A stretch of 14,105 bases of DNA from Aquirhabdus sp. (GTDB lineage: Bacteria > Pseudomonadota > Gammaproteobacteria > Pseudomonadales > Moraxellaceae), in contig JASLEL010000309.1 of NCBI GenBank assembly GCA_030151145.1, forward strand, positions 1 through 14,105, written 5' to 3'. Each line of letters opens with the position of its first letter. Within the stretch, counting starts at the first letter, position 1. Both the position numbers and the translations under genes were made by a program. The notes under the pieces are model-generated. The model worked only from the letters and a program-made list of their open reading frames with translations, did not search any database and was not told the origin of the DNA. Positions 5,456-12,462 of the stretch are shown one piece after another.

Positions 5456-7312
5456 ATGCCTACGCCGACCACGCAGGATGTTCACATCGATCAATCCATC
5501 GCACGGCTACGCGCCGATCCGCTTTTGGCGGGCCTATCCGGCAGTCAGATTGCCCGTTTGCTCAGTGTGATCCATCGGGTCGAGTTTGCGGCGGGCGAGG
5601 TGATCTATGCGCAGGATCAGTCCGCAGATGCGCTGTATCTGATCGAGCGCGGCGAGGTTGAATTGGTGACGGCAAGCGGTCGTCTGCTGCCACTGTCTGA
5701 GGGACGCTGTGGCAGTGAAGCAGCCAGTGATACCCATGTTTATTTGAGCAGTGCGACTGCCCGTACAGCAGTCGATGCGATCCAGATTTCCAGAGCAGCA
5801 CTTGGCGAGTTGATTGCCGCGCATGCATTGATTCGTACCCGGGCGACACTGGGGCTGATGGCACAGCTGTCGGGTGAGCGCTTGTCACCGCCTCAGCCTA
5901 AGAAAAAAACACCGACACCCGTGTCCAAAATGGATATCGTCGGCTGGCTCAGTGTGATCATTGCACCGCCCTTGATCTATGTACTGGGCCATGTCTCGGG
6001 GCTGGTCGTCGAGGCGGCTTTATTCTTAGCGATTTTGTCGGCGACGGTGTTGATGTGGCTGTTTAGCCTCGTCGATGAGTTCGTGCCGCCACTGATCGCG
6101 ATTGCCGCCGTGCTGATCGTTGGGCTGGTGCCGTCTGAGGTGGCTCTGGAGGGTTTTTCCTCCAGCACGATGATGATTTTGGTCGGTGTGTATGCGCTGG
6201 CTGCCGTGCTGTCCTCGTCTGGCTTGACTTATCGCTGCATGCTCTGGCTGTTGATTCGTCTGCCAGACACGCCGTTCTGGCATCAGATGGCGCTGTTGCT
6301 CTCAGGCTATATCCTGTCGCCCATCATGCCGTCGGGGAATGCGCGACTCTCACTGATCCTGCCGTTTTATCGCGATATGTTTGAAGGGCTGAATCTGCCC
6401 GCGCATAGTCGGGCAGCCACAGCACTGATGGTTGCCACGTTCTCAGGCGGCATGCTCATGTCGCCCATGCTGCTGACCAGCAAGTCGTCCAACCTGACCG
6501 TATTCGGGATGCTGCCTGCGCAGTTGCAGGATGAGTTTCAGGGCATGTTCTGGTTTGTGGCGGCGGCTGTCGCAGCCTTGACGGTCACCCTCATGCATCT
6601 GGTTTTTACGCGGCTCTGCTTTGGACGCATCCAGCAGGAGCCACTACCCAAGGACAGGCTGCAGAAGCAACTGGCGTTACTCGGACCGGCTACTCCTGCC
6701 GAGAAGGCCGCCGTGGTGGGGTTTCTGTTCTTTCTGATCGGTGCCGCGACCACCAATATGCATCATATTCCCGCGGCATGGCTGGCGGCCTTTATGCTGG
6801 GCGGACTGTTGCTGCTGGGGCTGATCAGCAAAAAAGACTTCCAGCAAAAAATCGACTGGCCCATGATTTTCTTTCTCTTGAGTCTGGACGGTCTCAGTCG
6901 CACCATCACCTATCTACGGCTGGATGTGGCATTGGCGCATGCCGTCGGCGGGTTCTTTGCCTTTATCCATGGTCAGTTGGCCTTGTTTATCCCGGTGGCG
7001 CTGGTCGTGACCTTACTGCTGCGGCTGGTACTGCCGATCACTGCTGGTATGGTCGTGGCGACGGTTATCTTGCTGCCGATTGCCCAAGCTGAATTTATCA
7101 ATCCATGGATCGTGGCTTTTCTGACGGCGATGTTCAGCGACATCTGGTTTATGCCCTATCAGAGCTCGCAGTACCTGCAGGTCGTCAGCAGTGGCTATGG
7201 GCGCTACTACAGTCAGGCCGATTTCCTCCGCTATAACCATTTGATGAATCTGTCGCGGCTGGTGGCGGCTTATCTCTCCATCCCTTATTGGCATTGGCTG
7301 GGTCTACTATGA
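5456..7312 (+). CDS. SLC13/DASS-like permease with N-terminal cyclic-nucleotide-binding-like domain
   Basis: A 618-residue fusion. Residues about 21-130 read as a cNMP-binding-type beta-roll: DPLLAGLSGSQ, FAAGEVIYAQDQSADALYLIERGEVEL, then a phosphate-cassette-like part with GSEAA (Glu88) and ARTA (Arg103). Residues about 160-618 form a polytopic membrane domain of the SLC13 (divalent anion:sodium symporter) type, with two inverted-repeat regions. Where the family usually carries SNT, this protein has S293-G294-N295 in a PSGNARLSLILPF segment and P527-I528-T529 in LPITAGMVVATVILLPIA, so it is a divergent member and the dicarboxylate/sulfate specificity cannot be assumed. The ATG at 5456 has AAGGA only 15 nt upstream, a loose RBS; no better in-frame start was seen. 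Its stop overlaps the ATG of the next gene by 4 bp (ATGA), so the two proteins probably act together. Confidence 0.82.
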   Translation: MPTPTTQDVHIDQSIARLRADPLLAGLSGSQIARLLSVIHRVEFAAGEVIYAQDQSADALYLIERGEVELVTASGRLLPLSEGRCGSEAASDTHVYLSSATARTAVDAIQISRAALGELIAAHALIRTRATLGLMAQLSGERLSPPQPKKKTPTPVSKMDIVGWLSVIIAPPLIYVLGHVSGLVVEAALFLAILSATVLMWLFSLVDEFVPPLIAIAAVLIVGLVPSEVALEGFSSSTMMILVGVYALAAVLSSSGLTYRCMLWLLIRLPDTPFWHQMALLLSGYILSPIMPSGNARLSLILPFYRDMFEGLNLPAHSRAATALMVATFSGGMLMSPMLLTSKSSNLTVFGMLPAQLQDEFQGMFWFVAAAVAALTVTLMHLVFTRLCFGRIQQEPLPKDRLQKQLALLGPATPAEKAAVVGFLFFLIGAATTNMHHIPAAWLAAFMLGGLLLLGLISKKDFQQKIDWPMIFFLLSLDGLSRTITYLRLDVALAHAVGGFFAFIHGQLALFIPVALVVTLLLRLVLPITAGMVVATVILLPIAQAEFINPWIVAFLTAMFSDIWFMPYQSSQYLQVVSSGYGRYYSQADFLRYNHLMNLSRLVAAYLSIPYWHWLGLL

Positions 7313-8349
7313 AAACGGGCATTATTGCGACGCTGATCAGTGTTTTTTTACTGCTGGCATTTGCGCTGCTCAGTCTGTTTCACGAGACCAAGCCGCGTAT
7401 TCTGGTCCTGCACAGCTTCAGTCGGGAGGATTCGTCCGTCATCAATCTGGATCAGGGTATCCGCAAAGTCCTGCTGAACAATCGGCAACCCCTAAGCCTG
7501 CGCTGGCACTATCTCGCTATTGATACTCAACCGAACGAATCCCATCGCCGCGAGGTCGCCGAGCAGGGCAAGCGTGTGATTGATCAGTTTGATCCGGATG
7601 TGCTGATCGCCGTCGATGACGAAGCACAGGAGTATGTCGCGCGCTACTATGTCGGCCATACCCGCGCAAAAATCTTCTTTACTGCGATTGATCATGATCC
7701 CAAGAGCTACGGCTATATCCGCAAGGACAATACGCCGGTCGCCAATGTGGCAGGGGTGATGGAGACCCTGCCGCTGGTGCCGCTGCGCGATGCGCTGAGC
7801 GCCATGTACCATCGTCCGCTACGCCTCGGCGTGCTCAGTATGTCGGGCGTCACCGGACATGGCGAGCTGCAGCAGGTCCTGCATTTCAACTGGGCGCCGG
7901 ATCAGATCGTAAGTCAGGTGTATGCCGAGGACTTCCCGACCTGGCAGGCAGCGATTCAGCAGATGAATACCCATGTCGATGCGATCCTCGTGCTGGATTA
8001 TGCCGGACTGCATGTGTCACCCTTTAGTACGGTGAACGTTCCCAATGAGGAGATCGTGCGCTGGATCGACCAGCACAGCACGGCGCTGCCGATTGGTATC
8101 AGCACGGATTATGTCCGCGACGGCGGCGCGCTCAGCATTTCGCCGTCTGCTGAAGAGATGGGCGAAACCGCAGCGCATCAGGCACTGGTCTGGCTGAAAG
8201 CGGAGCCGTCAACCACGCCTGCCAGTGTCATCAGCCATAGCGGCCGCTATCGCATTGCAGTCCGTGATCAGGCACTCCGTGCGCGTCACATCGCGCTGCC
8301 CGACATTTATGTCGCCAATGCTCAGCTAGATCAGCTGTACTGGCCTTAA
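7309..8349 (+). CDS. Membrane-anchored ABC_sub_bind-type solute-binding protein
   Basis: A 346-residue protein with one N-terminal hydrophobic segment (residues about 4-24) and a two-lobed, type I periplasmic-binding-protein-like body resembling PF04392 (ABC transporter substrate-binding, TrpX-like). Typical features are ILVLHSFSRED at the first strand, FDPDVLIAVDDEAQEYV, AKIFFTAIDHDPKSY, VAGVMETLPL, LRLGVLSMSG, VDAILVLDYAGLHV and LPIGISTDYVRDGGALSISPSAEEMG. There is no lipobox Cys and no clear AXA cleavage site, so it may stay anchored with its body in the periplasm. The ATG at 7309 overlaps the preceding stop (ATGA); translation is probably coupled, and an in-frame TTG at 7288 is less likely. 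No ABC permease or ATPase is near, which makes it an orphan paired with a secondary transporter. The same fold also occurs as a sensor input domain, so a sensing role is possible. Ligand unknown. Confidence 0.75.
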   Translation: MKTGIIATLISVFLLLAFALLSLFHETKPRILVLHSFSREDSSVINLDQGIRKVLLNNRQPLSLRWHYLAIDTQPNESHRREVAEQGKRVIDQFDPDVLIAVDDEAQEYVARYYVGHTRAKIFFTAIDHDPKSYGYIRKDNTPVANVAGVMETLPLVPLRDALSAMYHRPLRLGVLSMSGVTGHGELQQVLHFNWAPDQIVSQVYAEDFPTWQAAIQQMNTHVDAILVLDYAGLHVSPFSTVNVPNEEIVRWIDQHSTALPIGISTDYVRDGGALSISPSAEEMGETAAHQALVWLKAEPSTTPASVISHSGRYRIAVRDQALRARHIALPDIYVANAQLDQLYWP

Positions 8350-8357
8350 AACAACTA

Positions 8358-8375
8358 AGCCACCCGAAGGTGGCT
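8358..8375. terminator. Bidirectional terminator between the solute-binding protein gene and clpX
   Basis: AGCCACC (8358-8364) and GGTGGCT (8369-8375) form a perfect 7-bp stem. On the minus strand the loop reads TTCG, the very stable UUCG tetraloop, and is followed by TTAGTTGTTTT, a good U-rich tail for ending clpX transcription. On the plus strand the loop is CGAA and the tail GTGTTGCTGTTG is weaker. Confidence 0.75.
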
Positions 8376-8401
8376 GTGTTGCTGTTGAATGGCGAATCAC
8401 A

Positions 8402-9745
8402 TCAGGCACTGCGCTGGGTGTTTTCCAGCACTTGCAGGTGCTCAAGCGCATCGCTGTTGTCACTGATCACGGTCGGACGGCGTTCGGGTTTGAGCACAGG
8501 CTTCTCATTGCCCTCGATCACGTCTTTGGTGATCTCGACAGTGCCGACATTCTGCATGGAGGGCAGGTCGTACATGGTGTCGAGTAGCACGTTTTCCATG
8601 ATCGAGCGCAGGCCGCGTGCACCGGTTTTGCGTTCCAGCGCTTTTTTGGCGACCGCTTTGAGTGCATCCTGATCGAAAGCCAGATCGACGTTTTCCATCT
8701 CAAACAGACGTTGGTACTGTTTGGTCAGGGCATTGCGTGGCTCGGTCAGGATCTGCATCAGTGCGGTTTCATCCAGCTCTTCCAAGGTCGCAACGACCGG
8801 CAGACGACCGATGAACTCGGGGATCAGACCGTATTTGATCAGATCCTCAGGCTCGACTTCGCGGAAGAGCTGACCCAGCGTCTTGCTGTTGTCCTTGCTC
8901 TTGACCTCGGCACCAAAGCCCATACCGCTCTTGTCGCTGCGCTGCTGCACGACTTTCTCAAGCCCTGCAAAGGCACCGCCACAGATAAAGAGGATGTTGG
9001 AGGTATCGACCTGAACAAACTCCTGCTGTGGATGCTTGCGACCGCCTTGTGGCGGGATCGAGGCGACGGTGCCTTCGATCATCTTCAGCAAGGCTTGCTG
9101 CACGCCTTCACCGGAGACATCACGAGTGATCGAGGGGTTGTCGCTTTTGCGGCTGATCTTGTCGATTTCATCGATGTAGATGATACCCATCTGGGCTTTT
9201 TCGACATCGTAGTCGGCTTTTTGCAGCAGCTTTTGCACGATGTTTTCGACGTCTTCACCGACATAGCCGGCTTCAGTCAGCGTCGTGGCATCTGCCATGG
9301 CAAACGGCACATCCAAAAGGCGCGCCAGCGTCTGGGCGAGCAGGGTCTTGCCTGAGCCGGTCGGACCGATCAGCAGGATATTGCTCTTGGACAGTTCGAC
9401 CATCGCATCACGTGCACCCGTCTTGGCGGGGACGTTAGTCGAGGCTTTGAGGCGCTTGTAATGGTTGTAGACCGCCACCGCCAGCGTTTTCTTGGCCTGT
9501 ACCTGACCGATCACATATTGATCGAGGGTGGCGCGGATTTCGGCGGGTTTAGGCAAGGGGCGATCCACCCAGCTACCACCGGAGGCGGTGGTTGGGGTTT
9601 TGACCAGGTCGATGCAGATATCGACGCATTCATTACAGATATAGGCATTCTCACCGGCAATGAGTTTTTTTACCTCATCCTGACGCTTGCCGCAGAATGA
9701 GCAACTCTTGTCGTGATGGCCAGCGTTTTTAGGAATATCGGACAT
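8402..9745 (-). CDS. clpX: ATP-dependent Clp protease ATP-binding subunit ClpX
   Basis: A 447-residue AAA+ unfoldase that recognises tagged substrates, unfolds them and threads them into ClpP. The N-terminal zinc-binding domain has Cys15, Cys18, Cys37 and Cys40. Walker A is GPTGSGKT (127-134), the pore loop GYVG (160-163), Walker B IIYIDE (188-193), and sensor 2 lies in GARGLRSIME. The ClpP-docking loop reads MGF (275-277) instead of the more usual IGF/LGF, a conservative change. Length is normal (about 425 in E. coli). Start ATG at 9743-9745 with GGAG 5 nt upstream on the minus strand. It follows clpP after a 239-bp spacer with a hairpin, and no lon gene follows: transcription runs into the convergent terminator at 8358-8375. 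Confidence 0.98.
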   Translation of the reverse strand: MSDIPKNAGHHDKSCSFCGKRQDEVKKLIAGENAYICNECVDICIDLVKTPTTASGGSWVDRPLPKPAEIRATLDQYVIGQVQAKKTLAVAVYNHYKRLKASTNVPAKTGARDAMVELSKSNILLIGPTGSGKTLLAQTLARLLDVPFAMADATTLTEAGYVGEDVENIVQKLLQKADYDVEKAQMGIIYIDEIDKISRKSDNPSITRDVSGEGVQQALLKMIEGTVASIPPQGGRKHPQQEFVQVDTSNILFICGGAFAGLEKVVQQRSDKSGMGFGAEVKSKDNSKTLGQLFREVEPEDLIKYGLIPEFIGRLPVVATLEELDETALMQILTEPRNALTKQYQRLFEMENVDLAFDQDALKAVAKKALERKTGARGLRSIMENVLLDTMYDLPSMQNVGTVEITKDVIEGNEKPVLKPERRPTVISDNSDALEHLQVLENTQRSA

Positions 9746-9778
9746 ATAGACTCCGCAGGTATTACATATTCAAACAGA

Positions 9779-9796
9779 CAGACCCCATAGGGTCTG
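9779..9796 (-). terminator. Hairpin between clpP and clpX (partial terminator/attenuator)
   Basis: CAGACCC (9779-9785) and GGGTCTG (9790-9796) form a perfect 7-bp stem with a 4-nt loop, followed on the minus strand by TCTGTTTGAAT. The tail is interrupted, so read-through into clpX, starting 34 nt further on, is likely; it may set the clpP:clpX expression ratio. Confidence 0.5.
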
Positions 9797-9871
9797 GCCA
9801 TGCCGTGGATACGTGGTCATGCATGGCATAACGGGGAAACGCTGTGGATCTCGATCCTGCCATCGTTTCCC
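9797..9871. other. Additional dyads in the clpP-clpX spacer
   Basis: GCCATGC (9797-9803) and GCATGGC (9821-9827) form a 7-bp inverted repeat. Next to it, GGGAAACG (9834-9841) and CGTTTCCC (9864-9871) form an 8-bp stem enclosing GGATC-TC-GATCC (9846-9857). Together with the hairpin at 9779-9796 the clpX leader would be highly folded. Confidence 0.4.
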
Positions 9872-9892
9872 TGCTTTTCACTTCTTATTACT

Positions 9893-9928
9893 ATGCAACT
9901 TTAATGCAAATAGTGCAAATCGTTGCAT
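9893..9928. promoter_or_regulatory. Iterated TGCAA boxes upstream of clpX
   Basis: TGCAA occurs at 9894-9898, 9905-9909 and 9914-9918, with the inverse TTGCAT at 9923-9928; starts are 11 and 9 bp apart, close to one helical turn. The tract is A+T-rich against its surroundings. On the minus strand TTGCAC, 17 bp, CATAGT gives a poor sigma-70-like match that could serve clpX. Regulator binding or a promoter are both inference. Confidence 0.3.
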
Positions 9929-9984
9929 CAGTCTTCCGATGGAGGGGGCTGCTGATGATCAGCACGTCCATCCATCACGCGTCA

Positions 9985-10647
9985 TCAGCCCGGACGTTTG
10001 GTCAGGACGGTATCAACCAGACCGTAATCACGGGCCGCTTCGGCGCTCATGAAGTTATCGCGGTCGGTATCGCTGGCGATTTTCTCGATCGACTGGCCAG
10101 TATGGTAGGCGAGCAGGCCGTTCAGTTTTTCACGGATATAGAGGATTTCACGTGCGTGGATCTCGATATCGGAAGCCTGACCACGGAAACCACCCAGCGG
10201 CTGATGGATCATGATGCGCGAGTTCGCCAGCGCATAGCGCTTGCCATGAGCCCCTGCCGTGAGCAGGAATGAGCCCATCGAGCAGGCCTGACCGACGCAG
10301 AAGGTCGAGACGGGCGGCTTGATCAGCTGCATGGTGTCATAGATCGCCATACCCGCCGTGACCGAACCACCGGGCGAATTGATATACAGATGAATGTCCT
10401 TGTCCGGATTCTCTGCTTCAAGGAACAGCAACTGGGCCACGATCAGGTTGGCCATGTGATCTTCGACTTCACCCGTCAGGAAGATCACGCGCTCGCGCAG
10501 CAGACGCGAAAAAATATCGAAGGAACGCTCGCCACGCGAAGATTGCTCAACAACCATCGGTACCAGTGCATTCTGTACCGCCGACAAACGGTCGCCAGCG
10601 GTGGAAGTCAGTCCCGCGAATTGGGGCATCGTGTGCAGATCAATCAC
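9985..10647 (-). CDS. clpP: ATP-dependent Clp protease proteolytic subunit ClpP
   Basis: A 220-residue serine peptidase that assembles into the double-ring degradation chamber used by ClpX and ClpA. The catalytic triad is Ser123 in GQACSMGS, His148 in IMIHQPLGG and Asp197 in TDRDNFM; the spacings (25 and 49 residues) equal those of E. coli ClpP. The motif around Ser has Cys122 and Ser126 where GQAASMGA is common, minor substitutions. INSPGGSV (89-96) lines the active-site strand. The N-terminal about 25 residues are probably a processed propeptide. Start is GTG at 10645-10647 with AGGA 10 nt upstream; an ATG six codons later has no RBS. It ends in two tandem TGA codons (9985-9987 and 9982-9984). 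Upstream lies a heat-shock-like promoter, downstream clpX. Confidence 0.98.
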   Translation of the reverse strand: MIDLHTMPQFAGLTSTAGDRLSAVQNALVPMVVEQSSRGERSFDIFSRLLRERVIFLTGEVEDHMANLIVAQLLFLEAENPDKDIHLYINSPGGSVTAGMAIYDTMQLIKPPVSTFCVGQACSMGSFLLTAGAHGKRYALANSRIMIHQPLGGFRGQASDIEIHAREILYIREKLNGLLAYHTGQSIEKIASDTDRDNFMSAEAARDYGLVDTVLTKRPG

Positions 10648-10685
10648 CTTAACTCATCCTTATGTAATCGAAACCTATTCTGCCA

Positions 10686-10716
10686 ATATGGGGGATAACC
10701 TGCAAAATTGCAAAGG
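10686..10716 (-). promoter_or_regulatory. Candidate sigma-32-type heat-shock promoter of clpP
   Basis: Read on the minus strand, CCTTTGCAA (10708-10716) resembles the sigma-32 -35 element (CCCTTGAAA, 7 of 9) and CCCCATAT (10686-10693) matches the distinctive sigma-32 -10 (CCCCATnT), with a 14-bp spacer. Transcription would begin about 30 nt before the GTG. The tig terminator at 10758-10790 lies just upstream, which makes a dedicated clpP promoter necessary. E. coli clpP is known to be under sigma-32 control. Confidence 0.6.
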
Positions 10717-10757
10717 GCATCCGTTGATTTTATTTATACAGGGCAGTCAGTATTCCA

Positions 10758-10790
10758 TTAAAAAAAGGTGCGCCAGGCACCTTTTTTTAA
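10758..10790. terminator. Strong bidirectional-type terminator after tig
   Basis: TTAAAAAAAGGTGC (10758-10771) pairs with GCACCTTTTTTTAA (10777-10790) over 14 bp round a GCCAG loop. The A and T runs give a seven-base U-tract on the minus strand, the direction of tig and clpP. It separates tig from clpP. Confidence 0.88.
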
Positions 10791-10804
10791 GCAGGAACAA
10801 CATA

Positions 10805-12139
10805 TTAGCGTTGTTGTTGCTGATTGCGCTTCAGCAGTTCCTGATAATCTACAGTCACTTCAGTGACTTGAGCAGCCGCCAGAATGTGGTCAACGACTTG
10901 ATCTTCCAGCGCAACGGCTTCGACTTGCGCACGTTGTTGCTTGTCGGTCGTGAAGTATTCGATCACTTCACTTGGGTCTTCGTAGGATTCGGACATCTCG
11001 GCGATCATGGTTTTGACGCGTTCCTGATCCACGGTCAGACCGGCGTTATCGATGATCGCACCGACCAGTACGCCAAGCTTGACGGAGCGTTCGGCTTTTT
11101 CGCTGAACAGCTCATCCGGCAGCATGCTTTCGTCGAAGTTCTGGGCTGAGCCGAACTGCTGGGCGAACTGCTGCAGCATTTGCTGACGCTGACGGCGGAC
11201 TTCTTCGGCGATCATGGCTTTAGGCACTTCGATGGCGTTGGCATTGACCAGTGCATCGAAGGTGGTTTGCTTCAGCTGGTTGCGCAGGCTGTTGCGTACT
11301 TCGCGCTCCATGTTCTTGCGTACGTCGGCTTTCAGCTTGTCTACGCCGCCTTCTTCAGGAGCGAGTTCAATACCGAACAGCTTGAGGAACTCGGCATCGA
11401 CTTCCGGCAGGGCAGGCTTTTCAACCGTGGTGAGGTTGATCTTGAACTGAGCGGCTTTGCCAGCCAGATTTTCGGCTTGGTAGTTTTCTGGGAAAGTGAC
11501 GTCGATGACTTTTTCTTCACCGGCTTTCATGCCTTTGATGCCGTCTTCAAAGCCGGGGATCATCTGACCCGAACCCAGCACCAGTTTGAAGCCTTGGGCG
11601 CTGCCGCCTTCAAACAGCTCACCGTCGATGCTGCCTTCAAAGTCGAAAGTCACTTGGTCATCTTTCTTGGCGGCAGTTTTCTTCGCCACGAAAGTTTGAC
11701 GCTGTTTGCGCAGGTTTTCGATCATGGTGTCGACATCGGCGTCACCGACGGTCGATACCTGACGCTCAACTGCGAGGTCAGCAAAGCTGCCTACGGTCAC
11801 GGTTGGATAGACTTCAACCAGTGCCTTGTAGGCCAGACCTTCGTCGTTCACGTCGACAGACTCGATGTTCGGCATGCCGACCGCTTTGATCTGTTCTTTT
11901 TCGATCGCTTCAAACACGGTGTCACGAATCAGATCGTTGATCACGTCCTGCTGTACGCTCGGACCATATTCGGCCTGAATGCGCGACAGCGGTACTTTAC
12001 CGGGGCGGAAACCGTTGATTTTTGCGGTTTTGGCAATGCGCTTGATGCGGGCGTCGAATTGGGATTTCAGACGTTGTGCGGGCACGGTGATGTTCAGGCG
12101 GCGTTCGAGCCCAGAGACCACTTCAGTCGTAATTTGCAT
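10805..12139 (-). CDS. tig: Trigger factor, ribosome-associated chaperone and prolyl isomerase
   Basis: A 444-residue trigger factor that docks at ribosomal protein uL23 and shields nascent chains. The N-terminal ribosome-binding domain (about 1-130) carries the signature GFRPGKVP at residues 43-50, the same position as in E. coli. The FKBP-type peptidyl-prolyl isomerase domain spans about 150-245 (DQVTFDFEGSIDGELFEGG, LVLGSGQMIPGFEDGIKGM, VTFPENYQAENLAGK). The C-terminal helical arms fill 250-435, with RRQRQQMLQQFAQQFG, and end in a Gln-rich NQQQQR tail. Length is typical (432 in E. coli). ATG at 12137-12139 has GAGGA upstream on the minus strand. It is the first gene of the tig-clpP-clpX cluster, but a strong terminator after it suggests separate control of clpP. 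Stop TAA at 10805-10807. Confidence 0.98.
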   Translation of the reverse strand: MQITTEVVSGLERRLNITVPAQRLKSQFDARIKRIAKTAKINGFRPGKVPLSRIQAEYGPSVQQDVINDLIRDTVFEAIEKEQIKAVGMPNIESVDVNDEGLAYKALVEVYPTVTVGSFADLAVERQVSTVGDADVDTMIENLRKQRQTFVAKKTAAKKDDQVTFDFEGSIDGELFEGGSAQGFKLVLGSGQMIPGFEDGIKGMKAGEEKVIDVTFPENYQAENLAGKAAQFKINLTTVEKPALPEVDAEFLKLFGIELAPEEGGVDKLKADVRKNMEREVRNSLRNQLKQTTFDALVNANAIEVPKAMIAEEVRRQRQQMLQQFAQQFGSAQNFDESMLPDELFSEKAERSVKLGVLVGAIIDNAGLTVDQERVKTMIAEMSESYEDPSEVIEYFTTDKQQRAQVEAVALEDQVVDHILAAAQVTEVTVDYQELLKRNQQQQR

Positions 12140-12287
12140 GGTTTCCTCTTGGAATTAAAGAATGATCAATCAGATCGGGTTTAGCATACGCGGAACGTCA
12201 TCGTGATGTCCTATCCGAGTCGGTGTGTATAGAGCCGGGATGAATATCAGTGTCCGTACATCGCAGGGTTGAAAAATTGAGCACTGG

Positions 12288-12316
12288 ATTATACGCGAAA
12301 GTGCGGCAGGATTCAA
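12288..12316 (-). promoter_or_regulatory. Sigma-70 promoter of tig
   Basis: Read on the minus strand, TTGAAT (12311-12316) is followed after exactly 17 bp by TATAAT (12288-12293), a perfect -10. Transcription would begin near 12281, leaving a leader of about 140 nt before the tig ATG. Confidence 0.8.
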
Positions 12317-12400
12317 AAGATATGCGATAGAAGGAACGATGAAAAGGGAAATGAGGGGCACGGTTGGATACACCATGCCGATCGCACCACTTGCCTTAAA

Positions 12401-12438
12401 CAAAGACGCCACCTGCCGTATCGATGGTAGCGTCTTTG
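12401..12438 (-). terminator. Terminator of the oligosaccharyltransferase gene
   Basis: CAAAGACGC (12401-12409) and GCGTCTTTG (12430-12438) form a perfect 9-bp stem, extended inside by ACC/GGT after one mismatch. On the minus strand the stem is followed by TTTAAGG, so TCTTTGTTTAA makes a moderate U-rich tail, 25 nt after the stop codon. Confidence 0.65.
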
Positions 12439-12462
12439 GATGGGATGCACTGTCGCGCCAGA

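Larger units (their letters stand above)
12140..12462. other. Spacer between the oligosaccharyltransferase gene and tig
   Basis: These 323 bp hold the terminator of the upstream minus-strand gene (12401-12438), the tig promoter (12288-12316) and a tig leader of about 140 nt at roughly 12140-12281. An 80-codon minus-strand frame at 12170-12412 runs across the promoter and has no recognisable product. No tRNA or small RNA pattern was seen. Confidence 0.5.

Noticed and set aside
8711..9355. 214-codon plus-strand frame antisense to clpX
   Set aside because: Shadow of clpX with no RBS or recognisable product.
9950..9964. TGCTGA/TCAGCA hairpin just after clpP
   Set aside because: Six-bp stem followed by C-rich sequence on the minus strand, so not a terminator; too short to claim as regulatory on its own.
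11180..12184. 334-codon plus-strand frame antisense to tig
   Set aside because: It mirrors tig, whose signature domains and RBS are unambiguous; the antisense translation shows no family resemblance and is a by-product of codon bias.
12170..12412. 80-codon minus-strand frame upstream of tig
   Set aside because: Covers the tig promoter and leader, begins inside the upstream gene's terminator and resembles no family.
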